Assembly: GCF_003014695.1 (NCBI RefSeq)
Contig: NZ_PYAS01000003.1
Location: forward strand, 248,001 to 312,000
DNA length: 64,000 bases
From: Dyadobacter jiangsuensis
Lineage (GTDB): Bacteria > Bacteroidota > Bacteroidia > Cytophagales > Spirosomataceae
Reading direction: 5' to 3'
Within the stretch, counting starts at the first letter, position 1. Each line of letters opens with the position of its first letter. A model generated the notes under the pieces. The model did not search any database and was not told the DNA's origin. It worked only from the letters and a program-made list of their open reading frames with translations. Made by a program: the position numbers and the translations under genes. Below, piece by piece: positions 29,118 through 38,100 of this stretch.

Positions 29118-29567
29118 ATGGCAGCCAGGCTCAGTCTTAACGTATGCACATTCAAGGAAGAGAAAAGCGAGGAAATCTCCTTCTTTTCTTCCGAGGAATG
29201 GAATAACGATACGGAAAGAAGGCTTCTCGCCAAAATTCAGGAAATCCTTACCGTAGGCAAAAGCCTGGTTTCCTCCTTCGAGCTGGGCATTAAAATACAA
29301 ACCAACAACCCCGAACTGTTTCTCTTCTCGATCGGGAAGCTGGCGGCAAAGAAAGCCGAGGTAAAACCGACCAACCTCAGTATCCGCGAAATAGAGGTGC
29401 TCAGCCTGATTATGCAGGGTCTCACCAACAATGAAATCGCGGAAAAGCTCTTCATTAGCTACGAAACCGTGAAATCGCACCGTAAGAACATTCTTGAAAA
29501 AACAGGAGCGAAAAATACGGCCGCACTGATTCACCATTACCATGAGACCTTCTCGGACAAGGACTGA
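29118..29567 (+). CDS. LuxR/NarL-type helix-turn-helix regulator
   Basis: The protein is 149 residues. The C-terminal part (about 88-145) is a clear GerE/LuxR DNA-binding domain: LSIREIEVLSLIMQGLTNNE, IAEKLFISYETVKSHRKNIL and KTGAKNTAALIHHY. The N-terminal 80 residues do not look like a receiver domain, as no Asp/Lys phospho-acceptor pattern is seen; they may be a small sensing or dimer domain. It lies 85 bases before a five-gene set on the same strand (29653-39938) and is the only regulator close to it, so control of that set is likely. Confidence 0.9.
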   Translation: MAARLSLNVCTFKEEKSEEISFFSSEEWNNDTERRLLAKIQEILTVGKSLVSSFELGIKIQTNNPELFLFSIGKLAAKKAEVKPTNLSIREIEVLSLIMQGLTNNEIAEKLFISYETVKSHRKNILEKTGAKNTAALIHHYHETFSDKD

Positions 29568-29568
29568 A

Positions 29569-29588
29569 AATCCCCCTTTAGTGGGATT
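29569..29588 (+). promoter_or_regulatory. short inverted repeat between the LuxR gene and the large operon
   Basis: AATCCC (29569-29574) and GGGATT (29583-29588) form a 6-base stem with an 8-base loop right after the LuxR stop codon. No T run follows, so it is a weak terminator at best. It could be a regulator site for the genes starting at 29653. Confidence 0.3.
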
Positions 29589-29652
29589 GAAAACGGTCGG
29601 CGATCCGGGCAATTTTACAGGGTGACTTTCATCATCCCTAAAATTGTTGATT

Positions 29653-32175
29653 ATGGATCGAAACATGAATGGCGTACTCAGCCAATACGAAACTCCTTTC
29701 GCGGATGTCTTTGTGAGGGAACAGGAAGAAGCCCCGGCCGAAACCGGCCCCCAGGGGAACAATTATATTTTTGAGATCGACAGCCCGTTTTCCAGGACCT
29801 ACGAAACCACCGACCGCGACGCGGCCGGGCCGTTGAGTGCCGGGTATGTCAGTCTACTCTCCGAACTGAACGACGCGGAATTTACCGAAACATTATACGA
29901 ACTCGCCAATGAGGTGGAGGATACGTGGCGCAGCAAGGTTTCCAACGAGCTCGCCATGGGAAGCAACTACATTCCGTTTGTCACGCGCCAGGCCAACGAG
30001 TATTTCGAACCGTTGCTGCGGGAGACAACCGGCATGATCGACAAGGTATCGGAGCATTTTACGGGCAACAATCTGGCCGACCATTCGATGGCGGAACTGG
30101 AAAGTTATTTCGACCGGATGGAATTCAATCATGGCGCATTCAGTCCTGTGCAGGAGCAGTTTTTCGGCAAGATTTTTAATAAAGTCAAATCTGCTGTAAA
30201 AACGGGCATCGACCTGGCCAAGAAGGGTGTTGCGGCAGTGGGTAAGATATTGCCTGTGAATGTGATTCTGAATAAAATCAAAGGGCTGGTTAAGCCTTTG
30301 CTGGAAAAGGTATTGAAGTTCGCGATCGGCAAGCTGCCACAGAACCTGCGTCCTTATGCGCAGACATTATCCAAAAAATACCTGAACCTGGAAGCGGAAG
30401 CAGCCGGCGACGCCGGCCAGCACGAGGCTGACCTGGAAGCGGTGCAAATGGAGTTCGACAACCACATCGCACAGCTGGTTTTTTCCTCAAATGAAAGTGA
30501 AACCGACCATATCGTTGCGGAATATGAACTGTCTTTTGATAACATCGAACGGCTCACGAGCTACGAAACAGGCGGTTATGTAGAAAAACAAAGCTACCCA
30601 GCAGCGCGGGAGCAGTTTATCGGCGAATTGAAATCGCTGCAACCGGGAGAAAGCCCGGCGCCGGCGATCGAACGGTTCCTGCCCGCGGCGCTGATTGCCT
30701 TGCAGCCGGTGATCAAGATGGCGCTGACCATTATCGGTCGCCAGAAGGTGATCAATTTCCTGGCGGGGTTACTCGCCAAACTGGTGGAAAAATATGTGCC
30801 CGCCAATGTGGCCAAGCCGCTCGCGGCAAGCATTATTGATGTGGGCATGAGTGCGATCGGTTTCGAAACGGCTGAAACCGGCAAAACGGACCTCGCCTAT
30901 GAAGCCATTGCCAACACGGTGGAAGGTACGATCCAGCATATGACAGGCCTGGACGAAGCAGCCCTGAATGACCAGGAAGCGCTGACGATGCATTTGCTGG
31001 AAGCGTTCGAGCAGGCCGCGGCCGACCATTTCCCGCCGCAATACATCCGCGAGGAATTGCGGCCTACCAGGCAAAAGGCGCTGTGGGTGAGCATGCCCAG
31101 GGCCGGAGCTGTGAAATTGTATAAAAAATTTACGCACGTATATGAGATCATGATCGATCCCAAAGCCGCTGCCACGGTAAAAACGTACCGGAACCTGCCG
31201 CTGAGCAATTTCCTGAAAGACAAATACGGCATCGATACTGCCAAACCGGTGAAGGCGAAAGTGCACATTTACGAGATTGCTTCGGGTGGGAAACTGTCGA
31301 CTATCAGCAGGTTCGAGAACCTGCCGGGGCTGAATGCCCGGCAGCCGAGGGCCTGGGTGCAGTTGTTGCCCCTGAGTACGGAGGCGTCGGCGATGCTGCT
31401 GAAAGAACCGGCATTGGGGCGCAGCGTACCGACGCGCAAAACGGCAACACGCTTCCGGGCGACCGCAGGCCAGCGCTTTTATTACCTCGAAATCGACGGG
31501 GCGCGCCTGCGCATTCCGCAAGTGAAAAGGACAGACCACCAGACTACCGAAAACGGACAGCCGGTGGCCGGCACCGAAAGCAGATCGGCGGATGTGCAGG
31601 TGGTGCTCAATTTTGTCAAATCGGAGATCCGGCTGAATTACTATTTCAGCGAGGAGGATGCGAGCGGGATTGTCGAAAACCTCAATAAAAGTGATTTTCT
31701 CACTGCTGCAATGCACGTTCGCAATGCGGTAAAAGGCGTGCTGGGGGATATTTTGAAGAAAAATATCGGGAGTAAGGTCAAGATTGTGCACGAAGCCGTG
31801 CCGGAGCTCTACTTCGAGCATATCGGCGACCAGCAGGAGCAATTTGCGCCGCTGGATGTGCTGGGCAAGCTTGCCGGAAAAGATATGATCGGGAAAATCG
31901 TGGAGGCCATGACCGAGAAACTAAGCGGAAAGGCTTACGATGCGGTAGCTGCCTTCTTCAAGGCCCGTGCCGCGGAGTTCAAAACCGCCCAGGCGGCACC
32001 GCAGGATGGCGTGACGATCAAGCTCGTGTGGACGAACGTACAGGGAATGTCGGCGATTAAGGCGGTCATCAGCGCCATTCGCGGCAATTTGTCGCTGGGA
32101 AACCTTTCCGACCTCTCGTTCCCGAACCTGACGGCGCCGGAGATAAGCATTGTAGCGGATAAAAAGTTTGACTGA
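29653..32175 (+). CDS. large protein of unknown function, first gene of five-gene operon
   Basis: I do not recognise this 840-residue protein. The ATG at 29653 is preferred over the upstream TTG codons. There is no signal peptide. The first 50 residues hold two similar short motifs, YETPFADVF and IDSPFSRTY. Around residues 175-245 are helices rich in Lys and Val (VKSAVKTGIDLAKKGVAAV). A second hydrophobic helical stretch lies at about 335-400 (LPAALIALQPVIKMALTIIG and KPLAASIIDVGMSAIGFE) and may associate with membrane. The C-terminal half looks like beta and mixed structure (YYLEIDGARLRIPQV). It is followed after 9 bases by a zincin-like gene. It may be a structural or cargo protein, but no function can be assigned. 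Confidence 0.75.
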   Translation: MDRNMNGVLSQYETPFADVFVREQEEAPAETGPQGNNYIFEIDSPFSRTYETTDRDAAGPLSAGYVSLLSELNDAEFTETLYELANEVEDTWRSKVSNELAMGSNYIPFVTRQANEYFEPLLRETTGMIDKVSEHFTGNNLADHSMAELESYFDRMEFNHGAFSPVQEQFFGKIFNKVKSAVKTGIDLAKKGVAAVGKILPVNVILNKIKGLVKPLLEKVLKFAIGKLPQNLRPYAQTLSKKYLNLEAEAAGDAGQHEADLEAVQMEFDNHIAQLVFSSNESETDHIVAEYELSFDNIERLTSYETGGYVEKQSYPAAREQFIGELKSLQPGESPAPAIERFLPAALIALQPVIKMALTIIGRQKVINFLAGLLAKLVEKYVPANVAKPLAASIIDVGMSAIGFETAETGKTDLAYEAIANTVEGTIQHMTGLDEAALNDQEALTMHLLEAFEQAAADHFPPQYIREELRPTRQKALWVSMPRAGAVKLYKKFTHVYEIMIDPKAAATVKTYRNLPLSNFLKDKYGIDTAKPVKAKVHIYEIASGGKLSTISRFENLPGLNARQPRAWVQLLPLSTEASAMLLKEPALGRSVPTRKTATRFRATAGQRFYYLEIDGARLRIPQVKRTDHQTTENGQPVAGTESRSADVQVVLNFVKSEIRLNYYFSEEDASGIVENLNKSDFLTAAMHVRNAVKGVLGDILKKNIGSKVKIVHEAVPELYFEHIGDQQEQFAPLDVLGKLAGKDMIGKIVEAMTEKLSGKAYDAVAAFFKARAAEFKTAQAAPQDGVTIKLVWTNVQGMSAIKAVISAIRGNLSLGNLSDLSFPNLTAPEISIVADKKFD

Positions 32176-32184
32176 TCGGGCCTC

Positions 32185-33441
32185 ATGTACGCAACCGAAT
32201 CCATCAACAGGTCGCTGACGCGGCAGATCAACCACTGGCTCATGGCAGCCAACCGGCTGGCGGTGCTGGAAAACCTGGCATCCGCAGCCGCCTGGCAGGG
32301 CATTGATCATACCATGGAACAGCTGTTGAGAGCATCCTTCAAGCAAAGTATCGATGAGGTAATTGCATTTGCAAATGGTTTGAAACAGCAGCTCGAAACG
32401 GGCAGCGGACCGGATAACCAGCGCAGTGTGCGGCGGGGCGTCCTGCAACTGCGGGACAAATACCTGAAAGCGGAAGAAACGATCCAGTTTTATACCGTCG
32501 CGATCAACTCGCGCACGAACCCCAGGCTGGCGGCGCTTTTACGGGCATGTGATATATTATGTATCAAAAGTATGCAGGATCTCCTGCAACCGCTGGGCCG
32601 GAAAACACCGCTGGTACTGACTTACGTGGACAAAGGCGTGGGTGCCTCGATCCTCAAAGCGGGCTTGCGGCTCTGGGATGGCCGGATCAGCCCGGTGGCG
32701 GCGATCAAAGTTACCCAGCATAACTTGTACAGGCCTACCGCGATTATCCACGAGACGGGTCACCAGGTAGCGCATATCCTGGGCTGGAATGAAGAACTGG
32801 CCCTGGCGTTGCAGAACAAGCTCTCGGGTTATCCGCCAGAAGTGGCCCACGCATTCAGCAGCTGGGCTTCTGAAATGGCAGCCGACGCATTTGCCTTTGT
32901 GCATACCGGCTTCGCGGCGGTGGCAGCTCTGAGCGATGTCGTCAGCGGGTCGCCGGCCAGCGTGTTCGCATTTCATGCCAACGACCCACACCCGATTTCT
33001 TACCTGCGTGTAATGCTGAACGTTACCATGTGCCGGGAGTTTTATGGCAGTGGCCCGTGGGACGCGCTGCTCGATGCATTCAAAAACGACTACGACATCG
33101 AACTCGTCAGTTTCGCTTCGGTACCGCTCATCCGGAAATGCATGGAAGCACTCACCGACGTGGTGAATATCCTGTTGAGGTCCGGCCACCGGGCATTTGA
33201 CGGCAAATCATTATCGCAACTGATTAACCCCAACCGGGCAGGGCCGCTGGAACTGTCCAAGCTCGAATACCTGGCCGGCCCGGCGCTATTTACTTCTCAT
33301 GCGTGGATCTGGAAAGAATGCCTGCGGTTGCTCGCCTTGAATGGTTACAAAATAGGGGTGGGTACGGGCGACCTGCCCGCGCTGTACAAGCAGCAGGAAG
33401 ACTGGATGACCAAGCTGGGCTTCTCGGTTGAAATGAATTAG
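32185..33441 (+). CDS. putative zinc metallopeptidase (HExxH...ExxxD)
   Basis: The protein is 418 residues, without signal peptide or membrane segment. Residues 186-195 read AIIHETGHQV: H189-E190-T-G-H193 is a zincin site preceded by hydrophobic residues, as in real peptidases. SEMAAD follows with E230 and D234, which fits a gluzincin third ligand 37 residues after the second His. The first 150 residues are helical. The whole sequence is not one I can place in a named peptidase family. The ATG is 9 bases after the upstream stop codon, so it is co-transcribed. It could process one of the large proteins of the same operon or act as an effector itself. Confidence 0.7.
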   Translation: MYATESINRSLTRQINHWLMAANRLAVLENLASAAAWQGIDHTMEQLLRASFKQSIDEVIAFANGLKQQLETGSGPDNQRSVRRGVLQLRDKYLKAEETIQFYTVAINSRTNPRLAALLRACDILCIKSMQDLLQPLGRKTPLVLTYVDKGVGASILKAGLRLWDGRISPVAAIKVTQHNLYRPTAIIHETGHQVAHILGWNEELALALQNKLSGYPPEVAHAFSSWASEMAADAFAFVHTGFAAVAALSDVVSGSPASVFAFHANDPHPISYLRVMLNVTMCREFYGSGPWDALLDAFKNDYDIELVSFASVPLIRKCMEALTDVVNILLRSGHRAFDGKSLSQLINPNRAGPLELSKLEYLAGPALFTSHAWIWKECLRLLALNGYKIGVGTGDLPALYKQQEDWMTKLGFSVEMN

Positions 33442-33464
33442 AAAAACCTTTAAACGGATATTTT

Positions 33465-33776
33465 ATGGATCAGTTAGATAGCTTCGACCGGGACATCCAG
33501 AGCATGACCGGTTTCATCGAAAACATCGAAAATGCGTTGGCACTGCTGTCCCTGGACTGTAATACCGACCCGGCCGTGTACGCCGAGCTGGTGAGGAACA
33601 AAATGGACTATGCCAGTTTGCTCGAAGATGTAAAAAAGAAACGGGAAGCTTATATCGTCAGCCGGCAGCAGCATGCTACGGGAAAGGCAACCGCGGCCAC
33701 CCGCAAGGAGTACGACCGGCGGAACAAGACGTACCTGAGTACGCGGAGCAATTACCTCAAACCGGGTGACAATTAG
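33465..33776 (+). CDS. small helical protein of unknown function, 103 aa
   Basis: The protein is 103 residues, charged and predicted almost fully helical, with heptad-like segments (MTGFIENIENALALL and LLEDVKKKREAYIVSR). It has no signal peptide and no known motif. It lies between the zincin-like gene (23 bases) and the 439-residue gene (36 bases) on the same strand. Such small coiled-coil genes often make chaperones or adaptors for large neighbours, but that is only inference here. Its support as a gene is the tight operon spacing and codon use like its neighbours. Confidence 0.65.
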   Translation: MDQLDSFDRDIQSMTGFIENIENALALLSLDCNTDPAVYAELVRNKMDYASLLEDVKKKREAYIVSRQQHATGKATAATRKEYDRRNKTYLSTRSNYLKPGDN

Positions 33777-33812
33777 CATTTCAGGTATTCATTCACTTTA
33801 AAAAAATCAGAC

Positions 33813-35132
33813 ATGGATTTCATAGATCATCTCATTTTCACGACGAATAGGGAGAATGTGCGGGATAATTATCCGGCGCTGCTCAGCGACTACGCCGCGG
33901 CAGCACCCGTTGGACCAGGTATTCCCGGCAGGGATACCGTTCCGCTCATCACGCCGCCTGTAGTGCTTCCGGTGATTCCGGATACAGGCTCATACAATGC
34001 CGCTACCCGGGACAACTACATCTTTTACGAAGATCCGTCGGTGATCGACAAGGCCATCCAGCGACATTGGTTCGATATGACCAGGGGCCCGATCAACCTG
34101 CTGACAGCGGACGGTACGCCCGCTTTCGAGGGCACCGATGCGCCCCCGTACCATCTCATATACGCGTACATGATCGAGAACACGCGTATCGCGCAGATCA
34201 TCGGCCGACTCATCCACTTGTTTCAGCATGACGAAGTATTAGGTGTGGCCAGCGCAACAGACCCCATGCAGCAACAGGCCGTCCAGTGGATCAATAATAC
34301 GGAAAGCCTTTTCTTCAAGACCCTGTCCAACACCAGCTACCGGAACATTGCGGGCGACCTGCGCTTCGGGCCGGAAGGGGAGCGCCGGAACGCGTACCAG
34401 CGGATGTTTGGGATGGAACTGGCATTTGGCGATCCTTCCAATGCGGAGTTTGCTTACTACAAAGCCAAAACTGCGAACAGGGAATTTGTGCTGCTGTTTG
34501 AACAGCTTCTTGCGGAACTTTGGCAGGCATACATCAATGCCAACAATACCAGCGGTGCCAATACCACCGACTATCAGCGAATCATTGATATGGCTACCAA
34601 AATCCGGCAAATCCTGCTGGCCCGCCGCGGCGGTAACGGTACGCTTACGCTGTCGAATTACCGGTATATGAACTTGTCGCGGCAGGAATATGCGAGCGTA
34701 GGATTCATGACCTGGCTGATGTACATCGTCTCGACCGACAGCCCGCTGGTGAACTTCCTGGGTTGCCAGGCCAACACGGCTTCCGAACGGCTGGACAATA
34801 TTGGTAAGAAAGTAGGGCTCGAAGCGCACAAGAAATCGCAGGCATTGTTTGATATGGCGGCACCTATGGCCACTATACTGAGGAATATCGAGTTTGGGAC
34901 GTTCGAACTCACCGCTCCGTCGGTTTGGATCCGAAATGTGATCGAAAGCCAGCGGGGACTACCGGGCGTGACGCCCGACCCGGCGGAACGCGACGCGTTG
35001 CTGGATATCCTGACGGTGATCAACAACTGGGAGAAAGCCACCGGGCACAAAATCAAAAATCCGGAGGCCAACATTACCGGTACTGTGCGCGTGCAGTCGA
35101 ACGGTGCCCGTGTGAACCCCGCGCTCAATTAA
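33813..35132 (+). CDS. protein of unknown function, mostly helical, 439 aa
   Basis: I do not recognise this 439-residue protein. A Pro-rich stretch at about residues 30-58 (GPGIPGRDTVPLITPPVVLP) separates a short N-terminal helix from a large helical body. Conserved-looking segments include YIFYEDPSVIDKAIQRHWFD (about 70-90), LIYAYMIENTRIAQIIGRLI and ERRNAYQRMFGMEL. There are no transmembrane helices and no signal peptide. It precedes the 1593-residue multi-domain gene by 24 bases on the same strand, so the two are probably made together. Without a database search no role can be named. Confidence 0.7.
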   Translation: MDFIDHLIFTTNRENVRDNYPALLSDYAAAAPVGPGIPGRDTVPLITPPVVLPVIPDTGSYNAATRDNYIFYEDPSVIDKAIQRHWFDMTRGPINLLTADGTPAFEGTDAPPYHLIYAYMIENTRIAQIIGRLIHLFQHDEVLGVASATDPMQQQAVQWINNTESLFFKTLSNTSYRNIAGDLRFGPEGERRNAYQRMFGMELAFGDPSNAEFAYYKAKTANREFVLLFEQLLAELWQAYINANNTSGANTTDYQRIIDMATKIRQILLARRGGNGTLTLSNYRYMNLSRQEYASVGFMTWLMYIVSTDSPLVNFLGCQANTASERLDNIGKKVGLEAHKKSQALFDMAAPMATILRNIEFGTFELTAPSVWIRNVIESQRGLPGVTPDPAERDALLDILTVINNWEKATGHKIKNPEANITGTVRVQSNGARVNPALN

Positions 35133-35156
35133 CAGCCACCTGTAAATTCCGATCTT

Positions 35157-38100
35157 ATGCAATCTCCATTCATTGATTTTGTTCCCGAAACCGGGAGCGA
35201 AACAGGTAACGAATATGAAAGCATCGACCAAATGCTTGCCGGCGCGCCGATCGCGGATTTCTGGCTCACCGACGACGAGGACCTTCAAAGTGAATCGTCG
35301 GAGGCTATTATCGTGGACGAGGAGCAGGATTGGGATTTACAGAACCTGTATTCTGGCGAGGCGCTCCTGGACGAAGAGGTAAATCTGCCGAAGGCGATCG
35401 AATGGAATGACCGGTACGCCGCCGAGCTGCGCTGGTCGTATTTTGAGATCGAAATCAATGTATTGCTGGGCTATCCCAACAGCTCTCCGACGCAGGAGAA
35501 TTTCGCCTATGCGGTGGCCGAATGGCAAAGCGGCAATGACCTGCACCCCGCGGACGGAATGCTGGGGCCCTCGACGTGGACGGCGATGCTGAAAACGATC
35601 ATCCGCCAGGCGTCATTTTCCGGTGTCAATTTCAAAACAGCTGTGGTAGCCAATGAAAAGCTGGCCAAAATACTGGGATGGGAGAAATTTGAGCTGGAAA
35701 TACTGAAAGTGCTGGGTTTCCATAACGAATCCCCGAACCAGGAGCTGTTTGCAAAGGCGGTGGCATTGTGGCAGCCCAAACTGGGTTTCAAGGGTAATAT
35801 GATCGACGGACGGCTGGGCGAAAAGACCTGGGCGGCGATCAGGACGTTTGTGCTGGCCGAAGCGGAAAAATCCAAAAAGGCTAATGCACCTGCAGAGACT
35901 GCCGTTAACTATACTGCCTATGTGAAAGGGAATCCTGGGATTTACCTTCACGACAAGCCGAGTACGGCTCACAAGCGGAATGACGTCGTGTATCCCCACG
36001 GCGAGCGTGTGACGGTGATCGGCTTTTCGACCATCGCATCTGAACAGGACTGGGTAAAAATCCTTACGCAAAAGGGGCAGTCGGGCTGGATTCAGAAATA
36101 CTACCTGGCCACCCCGGATACCTCCAAGGCGCCGGAGTCCGTAACCATCAAAACGCCGCCAGGCGCTTACCTGGTGAAGAAAAACGACGCGCTGGATACG
36201 CTGGTAAAACGGTTTTATCCCAATTATGAAATCGAGATCGGTAACGACCGGCGCACGATCATCCATGCATTCAGTATCCTCAATGCGGACGGCGACGCGC
36301 TGGATTACCAGGGACAAAGTACCACCTGGTGGCGCAATCACGTGCTCGACCGCGACATGGCCGAAACCCGTACGATTTATGAAACCATCCGGTTGAAAGA
36401 GAACAGGTTTATTTACTTTCCTAACGAGACCTACATTAAAATGCTCCGCGACAGCCGGATCGTAGGCGTCCGTCCCGACTGGAAGAATGCGGCGATCGTG
36501 GTTGGAAAGAGCATTGTCGGGTTTCTGGAAGGGATCGCAGACGGTTTTATCGACTCGGCGATCGATACGGTCAAAGGGCTATGGGATTTTATCAAAAGTA
36601 TTTTCACAGGCGCGCTGTTCGAGCAGTTGTACGATCTCTACAAGGAGTTTTCGGAACTCTCGCTCGCGGACGCGGCTTCTGCCGTTTGGCAGGTTATCAA
36701 GGACATAGTCGGGGAGAAAGTCGATGAAATCAGAAGCGACCTCAACGCCATCGACCCGAGGAAAAAGCTCTATTCGATCGGTAAACTGGTGGGTTGGATT
36801 TTGTTTGAAGTAGTCATTTTCATCCTGACTTCCGGCGCAAGTGTTCCTGCACGATTCGCGGCTAAATTCAGAAAAATAGAAGAGTTGCTCTCCAAATCGG
36901 CCGCATTGATGAAGATCCGGAAGATGGTGTCCGCTCCGGCATTGAAAAAAGCTATCAACGGTTTCAGTAAAGCCCAGGATTACTATGCGTACATCGAGCT
37001 AAGCCACGCCGTATTCGGCACTATTGATTCGATCAAGGAAGTGAGTGCTGCGGGAATGGAGCTGATCGTACCGGCAGCCGACCAGGAAATTGATTACGAA
37101 TTTGAGGATTGGGTTGAGGCGGAGGATGTTGACCTGGGTTTGAAAACCGGCGGAGAGGCCGAAGAACTGGTGCGGGAAATGCTGATCAACGACGGCATGG
37201 ACCTTGGCGGCGGAGTGAAGGTACAAATGGACCATGTTATTCCCGGGCAGTACAATGGCTCCGGGCACGGGATCGACCTCATCGGATTTTCGGTCAGCGG
37301 AGATCGTGTGCGTATTTATGTGATTGAAGTGAAAGGGGGCAGAAGTCCGAAACTGGGCATGACGCTATCCGGCCCGCAAATGAGTGCGCAATGGATAGGA
37401 AATGCCATTGACAAAGCATTTGAGAATGACACATTAAAAAAGGCGCTAATCGAAAATTTTAAATTCTACAAGGATGTCCGGACGATGGCGGACATCAAGC
37501 GGCTGCTCCTTACCCGAGCCGAGCGGCGCCTGATCGTATCGAAGTCGATCGATCCGAAAGTCCTCGAATCGTTCCGGAAAGCATTGAAAAACCATAGGCT
37601 GCGGAAGGTGAAACTGATCGTGAAAGAAACCGCCGAACTGCTCGACAACCTGACAGGCAATGCACCGGCCTGGGCGGAAGAGGATGAAGCCGGACGCCGT
37701 AAACCGAAATTGAGCCTCACACACGCAGGCAAGACCTATTCGGTGCTCGACCCCGTTACCAATAAGAAATGCACGACTACGAATACTTCACAGATAACCA
37801 AGGCGGGCATTCCGTTCGCGGATATCAGAGCGAAGCTGGCCCAAACCGTCGATTTGAATGCCATAAGGGAGATGCTCGACGCTTACAATACTTCCAATGC
37901 GGCCAGGGCGTTCGACATAATTACCTCTGCGACGGTCGCCGACGCTGTTTTTACCGAGGCCGTCCACCAGTTCCAGATCGCCAACTACCTGGCCGAGGTC
38001 GATCAGGATGGTATTCTGGGGCCATCGACATTTGAAACGCTTGGGTTTTTTGAACATAAATTGAAGTACCCGCTCAATAGCGCCGGTTTTTACGGCCAGG

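Noticed and set aside
30769..31842. Long minus-strand open frame inside the 840-residue gene
   Set aside because: Arg- and His-rich shadow translation without domain pattern; the plus-strand gene fits the operon.
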